The position numbers and the translations under genes are program-made. Under the pieces are notes generated by a model. That model made no database searches, had not been told where the DNA came from, and was given only the letters and a program-made list of their open reading frames with translations. From Apostichopus japonicus (Eukaryota; Echinodermata; Holothuroidea; Aspidochirotida; Stichopodidae), in contig NC_092580.1 of assembly GCF_037975245.1 (NCBI RefSeq), forward strand, positions 15,880,001-15,944,000: 64,000 nt of DNA, in the 5' to 3' direction. This document shows positions 14,201-29,200 of the stretch, piece by piece (within the stretch, counting starts at the first letter, position 1; every line of letters starts with the position of its first letter).

Positions 14201-17200
14201 TTTTGAAATGTTAGTACTTTTTCAGTCGCTTTTTGGACAGTGTCATAATTTCCAAGAAAGACATTGCCATTACCCTAGTGTACATAAGAACTTAATATTC
14301 TTCCAACATGTATTGCCTCAGTGAATCCATAAGGGCACTTTTCCTTTTCCCAGTTATCTCTCTCATGGATCAGTTTTGGATGAAAGAAAACACACACACA
14401 AAATTGAAATGTACCCAAACATGGCCCCATCAGGTTACATGAACAAATTAACACTTCAGAAGCACCCTTGCCTTTTGGCTTGTCCATTGGGTACTAATGT
14501 TTTAATTATACTGGAGTTTTGTCAAAGGGTAAAAACCCCACTCGCTCAATCCTTCTTTTTTCTGTGTGTTTTTCTTTCTTTTTTTTTAGTTTCTCAAGTA
14601 TTATTCTGGTGAAGCACTTGTACCACTGTCCTTGTGCATTCTCTGCATGCCTAATAAGCACACACAGAGCAGAGAGAAATTTGTACACTTATCTACACAC
14701 CAGTGCTCCACAGAATATTTTGTTTTCCCCTCTTGTTTTTTTTCCTTCTCCTTTTGCCTCTTCCCTCAAGGTTGATGTGGCATTTATCAAGTTCCCACTG
14801 ATCAGGACTTGTCAGAATCTCATGCTTGGCCTTCTCTAGGAGTTTTTGGTGTAGTAATGATCATTGGTGATTTTAACACCTCCTTCAGTCGCTGCCTACC
14901 CACAGGCCTCTTTCCCCGTCGTCGATGTCGTCTTCGTCATTAACATACGGCTTAGACTGCCTTCCGTGTTAGTCTGTGGGATAGGGCTTGTTATTTCAAA
15001 ATGCCACAGCAGGTAGAGGCGAACAGAGAATGTAATATCGGAGAAACCTTCTGTGATGGATTACCTTCCATGGGCAGACTGTCAAATCTAGACCAATTAT
15101 GCGAAGAAAATGGTGTTTGGGACAAGTAGGTAGTAGAGGGAGTGACATTTACACTAAGTGGTGATTCAGTCAGGCACACGGTCTGTAAACACTAGGGAAG
15201 CGAAAATGTACTACTCGCTGTGAAACACAAGAAGCATGAAAAATAATGCATGCTCCGTCTTCTCTGAGAGCCGTGTTGTGCAAGTATAGGTTTTTCTTAC
15301 TACTGATCGAACCAGGTAATTTATATGAGGGAAATTTTGTGCAAGTTTGCTGCTGCACGTTAGGAATTTCGTCGGCAGAACACTGTTGTGTTGCAGAACA
15401 CGGTTGTAGGTTTTATCGTGCTTTGTTCCCAGTCATTTTTTTTATCGAAAAAAGTTGCATACAAACATATCCATTCAGAACAAGTACTTAGCAACTGTAC
15501 TGTAATTGAAACAGTCATAACAATTTGTGTCAGTTTCATATACTCTCAGACTCGGTGATTATAAAATACTGTATCTTTTGACCTATTAAGTTTTCCTACC
15601 TTGAGCACGAATATTTATCAAAGTTACCATTGTTCTGTAAGAAATCTCCATCAATATTGACATTTTAGCAAAATACTCTCAAAAGGTTAATGCTTTTCAA
15701 ATCTTGCAAGGGGTAACTTTTTAAAGGGGGATGGGGGGGGGGGACATGCAAATTCTAAAAACTGCAAGTTTCCTTCTAGACCATGATTAGAATAGAGCTC
15801 CAAAAAAGAGAGAAGAATAAAGAAAAAGGAGAAAGGGAAACCAAGTAATATTCTATAATTAAGAGCAATTTTTAAACATTCCCTACAGTTTCATTTCAAA
15901 CTGCTCGGGGTGGTGTGAAGAAAAAAAAGTGTTCCTGGGTAATACTGTATAACATACACATCTAGTATAAAATTGTGTGTGTGCTAACTACTACACAGCT
16001 CATGGAGCAAGTCCTACAGTGTAGACAACAATAACCGACTAGTGATTCAGTTGAGTGGGTCCTAAAAGCTAGGTTTGTGCACAAATTGAGTCCATTGTGT
16101 AGAGTAGTTACCTTTGTGTTTGGCATCATAACCTATAGAGATGTCCTGAAGCAGAACTTGCTTTCTAGTGTCAAGCTTTATCATGGTAGTTAAGTTCTGA
16201 TGGACAGGAGATAAAAGTGCACAGAATTGACACAAGTAACAGTTCCTATGTAATTGAAAAGGAAGTTGGGCCTTCTCAGATATATCTGCTTTTGTGGAGG
16301 AGGATTTACATGTGGTTTCTTGGGAAGTATTGTTATGTACGGTCCCCTAGTCCTTAATGTATTCAGTCACATTGGGTTAGCAGTGTCAATAGGGGGCTGT
16401 TATTCAGAAACTCTGTCTCCAAGTTCAGAAGGGATTATTACTCTTTAGGCTGGGTTTTTCTTCTCTATTCCAAGAAGTTTATAAAGGCTTCAGTTCATTT
16501 CGGTCCCATCTCAAGTATTCAGCTTGTGTTTAGCTTGTGGTTGAATGCAAATTGGCGATCTTCTGTAGGTGTTTTGAAACTTGACATTTTGTTTTGCTGA
16601 AAAACAGTCCCACATTTGGTTTTCTCCCCTTCTCAGGAGTGTTATAGTAAAGTCAATTGCAAAATCTAGTACAGCAATTTATTTTAGCAATTCTTTCCAA
16701 AATTTTTATTAGATAGATCATTATACATATATATTCTTCCATCAAGGAGCTGCTACTCTAAGAGTAGCAGCTCCCATCTTCCATAGTAGAAGTGCAAAGC
16801 ACCTCAAACTGATTTTTTGGTTATGATTCCAGGTTTTTTACCTTAGTTGGTCTTGAAAACATCTGACATACCTTGAGATTCCCCTTTTTTTATGAGTCTG
16901 GTCTGGAACTTTCTTTCAACTTTCTGCAGTCACAATTTTATAGGTGACACGATACCTTCATAACGTCCCTTTGTTTATCCTTTTATGTTAACCACATGTT
17001 GGGGGATCAAGATTTGCTTTTTTTTTTAATCACTGATTTATCAAGGTGAAGATAAGATGGGAAAGTACTCTTATTCTGTTCTAAACTGGACACAGAAAGA
17101 AAGTAGCCTCAGAGTCAGGACCACACTTGATGAGAGATATATAACAAGCTATGGCATTAACTGGTATCCTATAAATGTTGAGGTGACTTTCAAAGGTCAT

Positions 17201-20200
17201 TTCCATTGACAACAGGAAAACGCAAAACAGCATCTTCATTGTCGTTCTCAGTTGGTGGGGCGAGAGAAATCAAAGGAATAGCCTTTGACCTCATGATGGC
17301 GCATCTCAGTAGGGTACTTGATGTAAAGTAAGGAGCTCGGAACATTAGCAACATTAAGTGGTTTTTTGGAGTCTTAAGTCGGTCCGCTGGTCCTTCAGAG
17401 TTCTTACTTTTCCCCGTTTAGTGAGTCATCCCGTGGTGTTTACGGTTTAGATAATAATTCCAGAATTGAAAAACAAATTAAATGGATGAAAGTTGCTGTG
17501 CAGCAGAACTGAGCAAAGAATCTAATATGTTTCCCATATGACAGAGACTGTAGGGGAAGAACACATGCAAAGGCAATGGTACTGTATTTCATACAGCCAC
17601 AGTATAGTATTTGTCTTGGAGACCGTACAGACATAACTTGAACAAAGATTTTTTGCATTACAGGCCTCTGGTGTATAACCCTTTTCTTTTTGTTAGAAGC
17701 AGAGGGCCGGGGGGGGGGGGGGAGGATGGGGAACATGGTAGGGAGATGGGAATGGGAAGAAGGGTAGGTACAGTGAAAACATTGGCATTAGCTTGGTTTA
17801 CTTAAAATCCCTGGATACCATGGCATCAGAGTTAAAGTTAAAATTAGAAAATGAGACTTCGACATGCATGCTTGTTAAAGAAGGAGATAGTTTAAATGCC
17901 AGATATCAAATTCAAGAGGAATATAGATTTCTTTCTCCTTCAGTGCCCCCCTCTACCATTAAATTCTCTTAACCCTCTCGTCCATTCCCTCAAAAAGAAA
18001 ACCTCCGACCCCCCCCAAAAGAAAATTATGACAAATTGGTTAAAGAGGATGAAACGGAAATATGTCACAAAGTAGTCGTGTACTATTAGTGATTAGTAGA
18101 CCTTCACCAAAAACTGGCCCAAAGTACAACAGTTTTATCACTATTTCTGCTTGTACTGAGAAAATATGACTCACTTTTTAAGTACCATACTATAGTAGTA
18201 AAGTGGGTTATTTTATGAGATTATTGACCTGGTGTGGTGTCCCCTCAAAGTAAATATATGGTTAGTGATAAAACTGTGGGGGGGGGGAGGGTTGGTTGCA
18301 GGCGAAATGAAGTTTAAAAATCACTTTAGGTACCAAGATTGTTTAACCACTTTTTCAGCATAGAGGTAGGAAATTATGTGTTGCACCACTACTGTGTATT
18401 GCAAGTGATTTCAAGATGATCATAGTAAATGTCACATTGACCCATACAGATGCATGAGTTTACATCAATGTGTAGGATGCTAAATGTTGTGGTAGGTTAA
18501 CACTTGGGAGGGGGGGAGGGGGAAAGTAGATGGGAAAAACAAAGGAACTTCAAAGGCTGCAACAGATTCGCCTTAAAAAAAGGGAAAGGCATGGTTTTCA
18601 CCGATCGATACAAAATCCAACCTTAAATGGTCTTACAAATGGTAACAATAAAAAATGTGTGAGAACTGTAAATTGGGATCCGCATGACTTTTTGCAGTAC
18701 AAACAGATCCCACACTGTATGTACATTATATGAGGCTACGTAGCATTATAGAATAACTGCCTTCCAGGCCACTACTATCCAGGCTAATATCCAGGCTACT
18801 ATCCAGGCTACTATCCAGGCGACCAAAGAAGATTGCCATGACACTAACTTACCTTTCTCTACACAATAATTACACTTCATCTCTGGGTTTGGATTCAAAC
18901 TGTGCTAAATTTCCAGCATCCCAAAATATGCAAGACGCAAATTCAACATGTATTTCTAATAATTTACAGAATATAATGGTTCAATGGATAAAATACAACA
19001 AGAAATATAGCTTGTCCGTGTCATAGCCTTTTAGGATACCTGCTAGGCTGCTAATAACATTTTTATGATCTGTCATATGTCTTTTACAATCCTATACGTT
19101 GTGTCATTATACCCATCTGTGCATATAATTGAACTCTATTTGAAAAAAAAGGTTGCACTTTTATGGCAGTGTTTTGGTTGGTATTTTACTACTGCTCAGG
19201 ATCTAGATTTTGACAGACAAACTGTAACTTTCTTACTTTGGATGTTGGGGAGTTTGTTATCTTGAATCCATCAAGCATCCAAATGTCATTATCACTGCCA
19301 CTAACCGGTTCATATTCCATCCAATGAATGACTAGCCTGACACCTCTAATGTAACCCCACACTTCCAAGTTAATTTACCAAAGGCCTGCGGTTCTGCCCC
19401 TCTGCATCTCAACTTTCCAATCTTGTGATTTCCACCCCCCCCCTTCTCTTCTCTTTTCTTTTCTTTTTGCATTTCTTTTTTTTGTTGTTGTTCATCCCCA
19501 ATATAATATTTGAAAATTGACCTAGCTTTCTGGATTGTGGTAACATATTCCAACTCAATGCCTTAGGGTGACCTGAACAGTTGATCTTAATTAGATATGT
19601 GGAGTTGAGTGATTGTAAAGTACCTAAAGGGGGCCATACTGAAACCCCCGTTGGTTAAATTAGAAACAGTAAGGTCCCGCCTCTGCCATGAAAAGCAACA
19701 TTGCTTGGCACACTGATCGGTTTTTGCTAGGGGAACTCTGGTATGAACACTGTAGTAGTAGTAAGTAGTAGTAAGTATGGCGGGTGTGTGTGTGTTGGAT
19801 AGCAGGGATTAGTTGTCAAGGCTTGTTATCTGGCATTGACTAAGCGCTGTCGTGGGTATTGGTGGCAGCTTTGTCAAAACCTTTTCAGCGCATTACCTCT
19901 GTAAGTGATATGTCCTGATGGGAGGAGGAGGGTACAATATCATGCTGCCCTAGAAGTATGCAATGGTTTTTTGTGTTGTGGGTTTGAAATCAGCTTAAAG
20001 GAATGATTGGTGTGGACAGTGAGCTTTAACAGTCATTGTAGCATTGGCATGGTCAATTCTTTCATACTACTACTACTGTACACTGCAGATAGTGGATAAA
20101 TTACTGTATGGTAGCCTTGGTAGGGATAGATAGGGTGGGCTGTATGGACACCACATCCAGTCAATTCATTTGAATTGGAGTTTAATGACACAGCAAAGTT

Positions 20201-23200
20201 CCACCATGTTACTCTGTCACCAGGGTCAAATTCTAAGAAATTTTGCTGGTTGTCCCTGTATAGGACAACCTACAGTTGATATTTTTGTTAACATGGTTGG
20301 CCAAACCGTAGAATTAATATTTTCCAGGATAAGATTTATGTCACACAGAGCATCATCAATAACCATAATTCAAAGTGCCAAACAGAGTAGTACAGGTACC
20401 ACCAATTTCTCTTTTTTCAACTGTTAATGAAAGTTAATGAAATACCCGCCACGTGTGGTTGGTCTTTCATGATGTAAGTCCACTATGCCTCTTCGTACTA
20501 GTGCGAATGAATATTTTGTCCCACGCCGCACAATAAAGGCTGTGAACCTCTTTCCTATTGCCTGTGTGTGATAGTAGAGTTTTGTATGGAGTGTGAAATT
20601 TCGCACCTCGGTCATAAAGTATTGATCAATGGAGTTCTTACCCCCATCTGAGCCACCAACATGAATGTGGACTGCACAGAGTTGTATTGATTGTTCAGTA
20701 CCTGATTACATAACCTGTAGAGATAATGGGATCACAGGTAAACAAGGTACAGTAGAGGCTGTTGTGTAGAACTGTTACCTGTGTGTGTGCGTGCGTGTTT
20801 GTCTAGTTGTGCATACATAGCAAGAGCATGCTTTATTGTACTTGCAAGGTTCGCCATGCGATCACTCTTGTCGTAATAAAATGTGTTGTGTCTGTTCTAG
20901 AAAAGAGAGCTCTTCAATATATATGAATATAGACAATTTAGGGCAGAGGTATACATTTATTTGTGTCTTCTTGTTCAATTTATACTTTAAAATAAAATAA
21001 AACTGTTAGCAAACTGCTTATCCACTAGAGTTCTTTCTTTCTTCTCTCCATCCCTTGTCTACTAATCCTCTTACATCTATCTCTTTGTGTTCACCATGCT
21101 CATTAACCTGTCTGTATTCTGTGCATGTTTTTGTTCCTTCTGTTACTGTTACTTGACATTCAGCCTCTGAAGAAGATCCTGCTAGGATCGAAATGTCAGG
21201 CCAACTTACTTTTACACATTCAATTTATACTTATTAGTTGATATCTGAAGAAAGTGATATATATAAATATTTAGAATTTTCAGAAACATTCAACCTCAAA
21301 GTGTGATTTCAATTTTCATCAATATGTCTGTGTTTACACTCACTCTGTTGCTTCTTCACTAAATCTTGACTGAGTCCATCAGCCTCTCCCCCCCCCCCCC
21401 CCCCCCCAAATGTCTTTGTGACATTTGAGATTTTGGAAGTGTTTATTTGGCCTCAATTCACCTTGAATACCTGAAAACATTTTCTTCATCTGTACCTGGA
21501 GTTTGCACCTGTGTGCTAACCAGGTCAGCTTTAGGGCTGTGTGAGGTCATTCCTCTTCTCTCTCAGCACTGGTTAACGTCTCCCCACTGTGCTCTCCAAC
21601 ATCAGAGATAATTTTCACCACTGTTGATCTCTTCTCTCTGTCGTCCTAGAATGAAGTGCGAATCCTTTCGTTGACGGAACCGACTCGTATTTCGGAATCG
21701 TCTTGCGTCTCCGCACTCTTACACCTCCCAAGATCTTCTCATCGTTATATCTAGCACAGGCTGTGCAGAGGGAACTTAGGTTTTTCTCTCCTCGCAGTTT
21801 TTCCCCTGCTAGGCTCGTTTTCCCCCCCTCTATTGGCCTCCTCATTTTCTTTTGACAAATCACACACAGCACAAGACATTCATGCAATTATTCAACATTT
21901 GGCGAAAAAGTTTTGGCGATACAGTAGTTCTTTCGATTTGTCTGATGGAGGGAAAAAATGAAAAGAAGAAAAAAAAAGAAGAAGATTATACATGTGTTGA
22001 ATGATCATGTGACATTTGGTTGTGTCATATATACTGTTATATACCTGTTATAAATATATATACACCGGTGCCTTCCAATCATTATAAGGTCCCCTGTTCG
22101 AGTCACTCCAAGATTAATGTATGTCGTCCAGTTACAGAGTTGTTGACAATTGACAATTCATAATCATGGACGTTAAATATGAATCTAAGAGGCTAACTTC
22201 GGTTAGCTTGCGGCTCTGATTAGCCAATGATGCTTCTTCGCGAGTTCCTGCTTGCAGGAGGATGGAAAATACATACATACTGTACTAGCGCAGTACTACA
22301 AGTTGGTTTTCATCCAGCTTTATACACATAACAAACATAGCTTGCCATCTAACATGATAGTCGTCGTCACCCAGGTTTCATTTTGGGTGATGTTGTTCTC
22401 ATCAGCGTGATGCGCAAGCTGTGCAGCACAACTGTCATAAGATTCAATTTAGTTTTCTTCTGTGGGGGTGAGTTTCGGCCAGCAGCATCACCAAAAACAG
22501 GTATAACTTTGGGGGACTGTTGTTTTGCAATATCCTGGTAGCTCCAGGTGGGAATTTGTGAGGTGACAACCATGTTGTTTTAGGAAATTTTGGAAGGAAT
22601 TCCCAAATTATCTCAGATAATAGAGTTCATGGTCATCATCACTTGGGGTGTTGTGTATTATAATCTTGGAAGTTCAGGCCAGACAATTTAAGGGTAACCT
22701 TTGGGTTTTGCCGTCTATTTTGTTAATTTTCTGAGATACGGATCTAGGTGTAGTCTTTGCTGCAACAAGTTCGGTTTGAATCTTGCATGGTCATGTGCAT
22801 CGGTTGAATTGCAAGGATTTGCACTCTTTCGGTGAATTTTTTTTTTTTCAGGTTACAAAATGTATAAAGATGCATAGCGGTTTTTGTAGACAGGAACCAA
22901 AGCCTCAAACTGCTACAAACTGAACACAAAGTTATTCCTTGCCTTTAAAATTTTGTTAAATAACCTCTATTTAGAAGGTAGCTTGCCTCCTTACTTAGTG
23001 GTGATATGTAATATACTAAATAAAAAATGTGCTAGATCTGCTAAAGTGGCCACAAAACATGCTTGTACGAAAAATCTTTAGACAGTTTGGAGATAGTTAT
23101 TATTTCTCTTTGAAGTATTCATGGACTTCTAGAGTTCTGTGTTCTCAATGTTTTCTATAGTGACAAAGAAACTTATTAACTGATAACTGTTACTATCAAC

Positions 23201-26200
23201 AAAACCTTCTTTTTTTTTTTCCTTTTCTATTTCTGTCACTTTAAAGTCTCTTAGTCCTTTTTTCCCTTTTCGAAATTTGTTCTCAAGTATTTTGTTGGTT
23301 TTTGTTGTTTGTGTGTTGTTTGTATTTTGTTGAACATTTTAACAAAATTAGTTGTTAACTACAGTTTAAGGACCATATGACCACCCTTAAAAAAAAGTTA
23401 CAGGTATTTTTAGCTGTCTCAGTCATTCCATATTTCAGTCTCATTTTAGTATCTGAAAACAGTTTAAGTGGGACTAGCTGGAAAAAAAAATAAAAAATTG
23501 AAAACTAAATTGGTCCTTGACAATGGGGTCATAGAAATCTGTACATGTTTAGCAATGTCGTTCAGCTAAGATAGAAACATTGACAAAGTGTTCTGCATTC
23601 TGAAGGTCGGCCATATGGACTTATCTTTCAAAACTGTTGGTAGATTCATTTACCTAAAGGCTCAAAGCTCATACAAGCAGTGTGTGTGTATTTGCTGATA
23701 ACTGGTGTATTAATAGTATTCCTACAATATAAATATATTGATCCAATCAGTTGAGGACTCTGGGTATTTTCTGGCCATGCTTCGGTAACTGCCAATAATC
23801 TTGCTCAGGGTCATTTTTAGAACTGGTAGATGGCAATTGATTCAGTCATCACCGATCATTTGTCTTGCAAGACCTACTTTTACCCACTGTAATTCTCCTT
23901 TTCGCACCTTGTATTGTGCCCGGCTCTATAGAGCCACTGTTGGAATTTCAATAGTAGGTAACCTTCTCTATTGTGGTCAGCTTATTACACTTTATTGGAG
24001 GGGATTAGAAATGATAATGCAGGGCAAAGTGACAAAGATGGGAAAGGAAGTGAAGTTTTCAGGTCAACTTTTTGATAGAGATTTTGTTGGAAGTTGGTTT
24101 GGAGAGTGAAAACTCCTGCTGGCTGGTTTGACGATACAGTGTACATATATAGATGTAGGATGTGTGTCCATGTTGTAGGCGTCGGCTTACTATCATCAGT
24201 TGCTTACCAAACAGTACAATGTTCAGTATCATGCGATCTGCTTTAAACAAAGAAAAATTGTAGCATGGTTCTAGTGTTCTAAATACTAACTAGAAAACCA
24301 CATGAAATCTCTGTGCATTTGCTCCTCATTTACCTGTCTCCTCACAGCAATTAAAACTGGCTCGACTACTCTCTAAAGCACCTGGTAATTTTGTACAAGT
24401 GAAAGTGACTTTTTGGGTGTGTCTCATCGCTCTTGTATTGTATGTAACTAAGTAAGAGAATTGTTGTCATGGAAACCTTCCGAAAGTCTAAATTATCAGT
24501 CGTTCCTCTTTGTGCTGCTGCTTTTGTTTCGCACAGATCTACAGATTAAGCCAGAGGGATTAGTTTGCTATTCAGCCTGGAGTTATCAGATCTGTGCTGA
24601 ATCTTTTCCTCTTTGTAACTTATGAAATATTTGGCCCAAATTTTGAAGCTTGCGGAATCGAACATCTGTCATTTCGGCTCAGCTGGAGTGAAATAGTTGT
24701 AAAAACAATAGGATGGATTTATGTTGATCTTGTTGTCTTTGATAATACCCCTGATCCCAGAACTTTGAAATCATAATACGTAGCCAGGCAGGGTCACCTT
24801 TGAAGCAACTTGTCTGCTCTTAACTAGACTAGAAACACCTTTCATTTATGTTAAATCTTTGGAAAACAAAACCCCAATTTGAAAGCCAGAAGATGTTTTC
24901 ATAAGAGATCAACTGTGATTCCATATGACTCGGGTTTAAACCGTCTAACGTCCCCCCCATACCAGACAGGACTGGTTCCAGGTCAATACCCTTTTGTCGT
25001 ACTCGGCAAATTGATTTAGAAGTCTGTGCTCTTGGTTGCTTTCAATGATATTGTGTTAAACTTGTCAAAGTAAGTTACATGTGCAACGTCTTTGTACTTC
25101 GCTCCACTTTTTGCAAAGTCTTCTTTTTTCTCGTGTGAATTTCAACTAAACAGTAGCAATGTCAGTTAACAGAGATGGGTTGTTCTTCATATTTTATAGT
25201 TGAGTGACCGGGAGGCAGGAGGAAGTGGGAGATTACCTGGAAGTAGTTCTGTCAAAAAGTATTAATCCGATATTTGTTAAGTCTAGGCTGATATCTGAAA
25301 TGTGCAGTGGGTAGGTAGTTTTGGAAACAGGTAAGCATGGTTTCCCGTTTGGCTATCACTGACTAAAGACTAATAAAGCTCTGTTCATTCAGAACATTTA
25401 AATTGCATTGATATTTCTGTTCTACTGCCCTCGGATTAAACGCGAGAGGTCAGCTACGGCTTCGTTGATTGCTCACCTGTCTCTTTGGCTATTAGGTCAT
25501 GTACCATGTTTGTGCGATAGATAAAAAGTATTCAATTTACACGTAGCTTCGATGCCTAATGTTACCCCAACATCCCGTAATTGCTCTGTCACACAATAGA
25601 TGCAGACATGATGCATTGTACACGTGCACATAAAACAGAATTTTTCCATGTGACACGGATCTAGTCTGACAGTTCTGGGCATCGCTTGTAATTTATTGCA
25701 ATTCAATTGGCCACCGGGAATAAACATAAGGTGTTACCGAAATGCGTCACCATCATCATGCCTCAATCTCTCTCTCTCTCTTGTCATTTGTAGAATAAAT
25801 TTCCTGGGTAATTAGTTATTGGTTCAATTGCATTTTGAAATCAGGAAGGTGTGTCGTAGTTTTTGTTTAGTTGCCACATGTTTGATATTAATTGTTCTAT
25901 GATAAACATTGCAAGTTTGCATTGAAATTGCAAACCCCTCGCACAGAGCTACAAGAACCCTTCAGATATAGTGTTTTGGCCATATTAATTGCTTTTATTT
26001 GCATATATTTGTTTGATGAGTAAATAAGAGACACCTGCCTATTGTCACCTTACAAAAATAAACATATGACAGAAACACCCGAGAAGTTAAGTGAAGGCGT
26101 GAAGTCACTTCAGAAGCCATATAATCGGTCTCTGTAAGTTCACAGTTTCCTGTTTTCAATTTTTGTGATATATAGTTTGCGATACCTTCCTACGACAGTT

Positions 26201-29200
26201 GTTTGCATTTTTCCTTTTCTGTTGAATTCAAATCTCCAATTGAATTCTTTGGCAAGTCCAGTACAGTAAGTTTAATATAACAGCTGTCTGTTGGGTAGAA
26301 AAACACAGCAAATAAAGCAAAGCACAAAGGTTTTTTAAGAAAAGGATGTCAGTGGACTAAATTATTTTAATTAATAAACTCAAGAATTCAGTATCTTTCA
26401 TCTCGAATCATACACTGTACTGTGTATACGAGATCTATACTCTTCTTGATGAATATTACATTGTTATGTTAGTGTGTCGATGGACATACAATATTCCATC
26501 GATGTTCAGTCTGTGTCATTGATTTTTGGGAGGCATTATCGATATTTATAGATCGGCAATGACCAAACTGGGCATAATGATGACCTGTTGACCTGCCACG
26601 ATGTAAATAACATCCTATGAGAAAGCGTGCATGAAAGGTAGCCCCAGGAAGGGATTATTTTTAACCGTCCTATACCACTTTCAGACTGGAAGAAATTCCA
26701 CCACTTCAAAAGTTAATTACTAGGTTATGATTCAATAAACATGCAAGATTTTCGTAGTACTTCAAAGGGGGGGGGGGGGGGTTGGGGAGGATTTTCTCTA
26801 AGGTATGCGTGTGTGAAAATACCTTTCGGCATTAAACTGAGGCAACCGAAAGCAAATCTAATAGAGAAAAAACTAGTTCGGGTCACAATGACAACAAATT
26901 GATTAGCACGTGGGAAGGCAATGGAAGCTTTCCATAATCTTCTGCTTCTATTGCTGTCGGTTCATTTCAGTAATTCTGTTTGATCTCGCCTAAGAACACC
27001 TTTAGGAGATACCTAGAGGAGCACGACTTTACCTGCGATAGAACGACAGTGTGGAAGTAGATCACTGCAGAAAAGGTCACACGTGCAGTTAGTCTTAGTG
27101 GTAGTAGTAGTAGTACATGGTGACGCTTAATGAAACAACAATGGACAAGGTGTATCGTACAAAGGGGACCATACAATAGATAACCAGGAGTGACCGGCCC
27201 AGTTCTATCTTTGTCACCTTGGAAGATTTAGAGTAAGCAGCCTTAGGATATGTGGGGAAATAAAAACAAAATAAAAATAGTTTTTGGGGTTGAGAACAAC
27301 ACCTAGTACTGTAGCTCACAGCTAATTCTTTTCTTGGGGGGGGGGGGGGGTGGGAGGATTATACAAAAGGAGGTTAATTCTGCAGAGGTTGACATGTTGA
27401 TGGATGGATTTAACATTGGAGCAAATTAGTTGAGAATTCTCCAGAGTTTGTCAGAATATAGGTCACCCATGTGCAAAGCATTTGAGGGAAAATTTGTTTC
27501 CTCAGGTGTAGAAATGAAGCAGCTAGATAGAGCGATCTTTGGGCAAGTTTGATGACCTTTCAAAAATGGAGACTTGGATATATATGTGCTACTGAGAACC
27601 TACCCACCTTTTGGTGTTAGACCAATCACATGAAATGTGAAGTAAAACCTTAAAAATCAGCCAGAATTTAAAAAAAAGATAGATGTTTTTCTTAAAATCC
27701 TCCCCCATACCTGGCTTCCGTCATGAAAGATGCATCATCTCAATAAGAGTCTGTTCTGACTATCGAGACCTCATCCATATTATTGACAAGAATTCCAACC
27801 AATATCATTTTAAGTGAGCTCTTTACATCCAATTTTTTTCCCTCCTTCGTAATTGTAATCCATCCCTTTTCAATAAGCGATGGAGCTGGTCGGCATGAAA
27901 TGGTTGAGCTCGCTTTTAGCATAAATCAAGAAAATGAAGTTTGTACTTGAATCAGTGTTGGTTAGGATTACCTGGGATTTTATATTTGCCATGAATGTAA
28001 CCGAAGTCTCTGGGCACTGAGAAATAGTTTCAGAAAGGATTGCAATCTTAATCGGGTTTCTTTGAATGAAAGTAAAGCTAGGCCAAGTAATGTTCCTTTT
28101 GATCAGTTCTGCTTTAATAGTTGCAGAGCAGAACAGGTATCAGTCTGGATTAGTTCATCCTGCGATTTATAGCCGTCCTCTGGGGAATCAATCAGTAGTT
28201 TCTTCCATGACTTTACTACGTATTATATTTGAGGTTTTATGTAGGCCATTGAAGTCATTCAACTACTTGGTTACAACGTACTATCAAAGTCTGTTCTCAC
28301 CTGTTAATGAGTTATGCTATCCTGTGCTACAGTCTGGAAGAGAACTCGCGTTCTTCCAGTGGTCTGTTGGTGTGTTATCACGCAGTATGCATCCTGTAGT
28401 ATGTGAAAAGTAAAATGTTTCCTTGTAAATCTTACACTGCTGCCATTAATGTTGCAAATGATGTTTTAAAGTCAGGATTTTATTTGAGAAGCTGTTTACT
28501 ATATTATTTTTTTACCATAAACAGTAAGTGGATTAAATCTCAGTACCCTTCTTTGTTGGGATTGAAAACTTCGACATCATCATCATCATCCCAAGTTCTT
28601 GCAATGAAAGTCTTTTGCAGGATAGCAAGACCGTGGTATTAAAGTATAGTGTGCACTGTAGGGAACATGTGAACTACATAATTAGTTGCACATGGGTGCT
28701 AGAGAATTGTTTGAAGTAAAGATGTACAAGAAACTGTTCTTTGCAGTCACGTACAACAGAGTCTTGTCATTCGATAGAATGGATCAGCTTGACTTGAATG
28801 CCCGGACTGCTAGTTTCTACCAGGGACCCACAAAGAACTCCGTTTTTTGATGAGTTTGACAAACAAACAATTTCAGAGGGGAAGTCAAACTTTGATGATG
28901 AGACTTTTATGTGGAAATAACGTTTGAAACGACATCTTCTATTTAAGTGTCTGTTATTGTTTGCCTGCTGTTTTTGGAGATTTGCTATCAAGATTATTTA
29001 TGGGCCTGGAAATTTTTTTTTCTCGGGTAAATGAATTCACCGTCTTCTTCTCTCGGTAAGGAAAACAAAGTCGGGATATTAAAAATGTAAAAGAGGGTTT
29101 TCTCTGTGTTTTTTTAAGTACTTGGTGTGGAATGCAATTGAGGTGCAGTGTATTTGATAGCTGAGTCTCTGTGCAAACATAGCTGTATTCCAAGTCTGTT

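Noticed and set aside
21160-21203. Functional hammerhead ribozyme
   Set aside because: The core halves CTGAAGA and GAAA are present, but an extra A precedes helix II and helix III with a GUH cleavage site is not convincingly formed. Kept only as a retroelement-type motif.
22090-22120. B-box-like CTGTTCGAGTCACTCC
   Set aside because: No A box at the right distance and no tRNA fold; a single motif is not enough.
28066-28413. 115-codon plus-strand ORF in intron 2
   Set aside because: Not recognised, isolated, no splice-compatible neighbours in the LRIG phase scheme.
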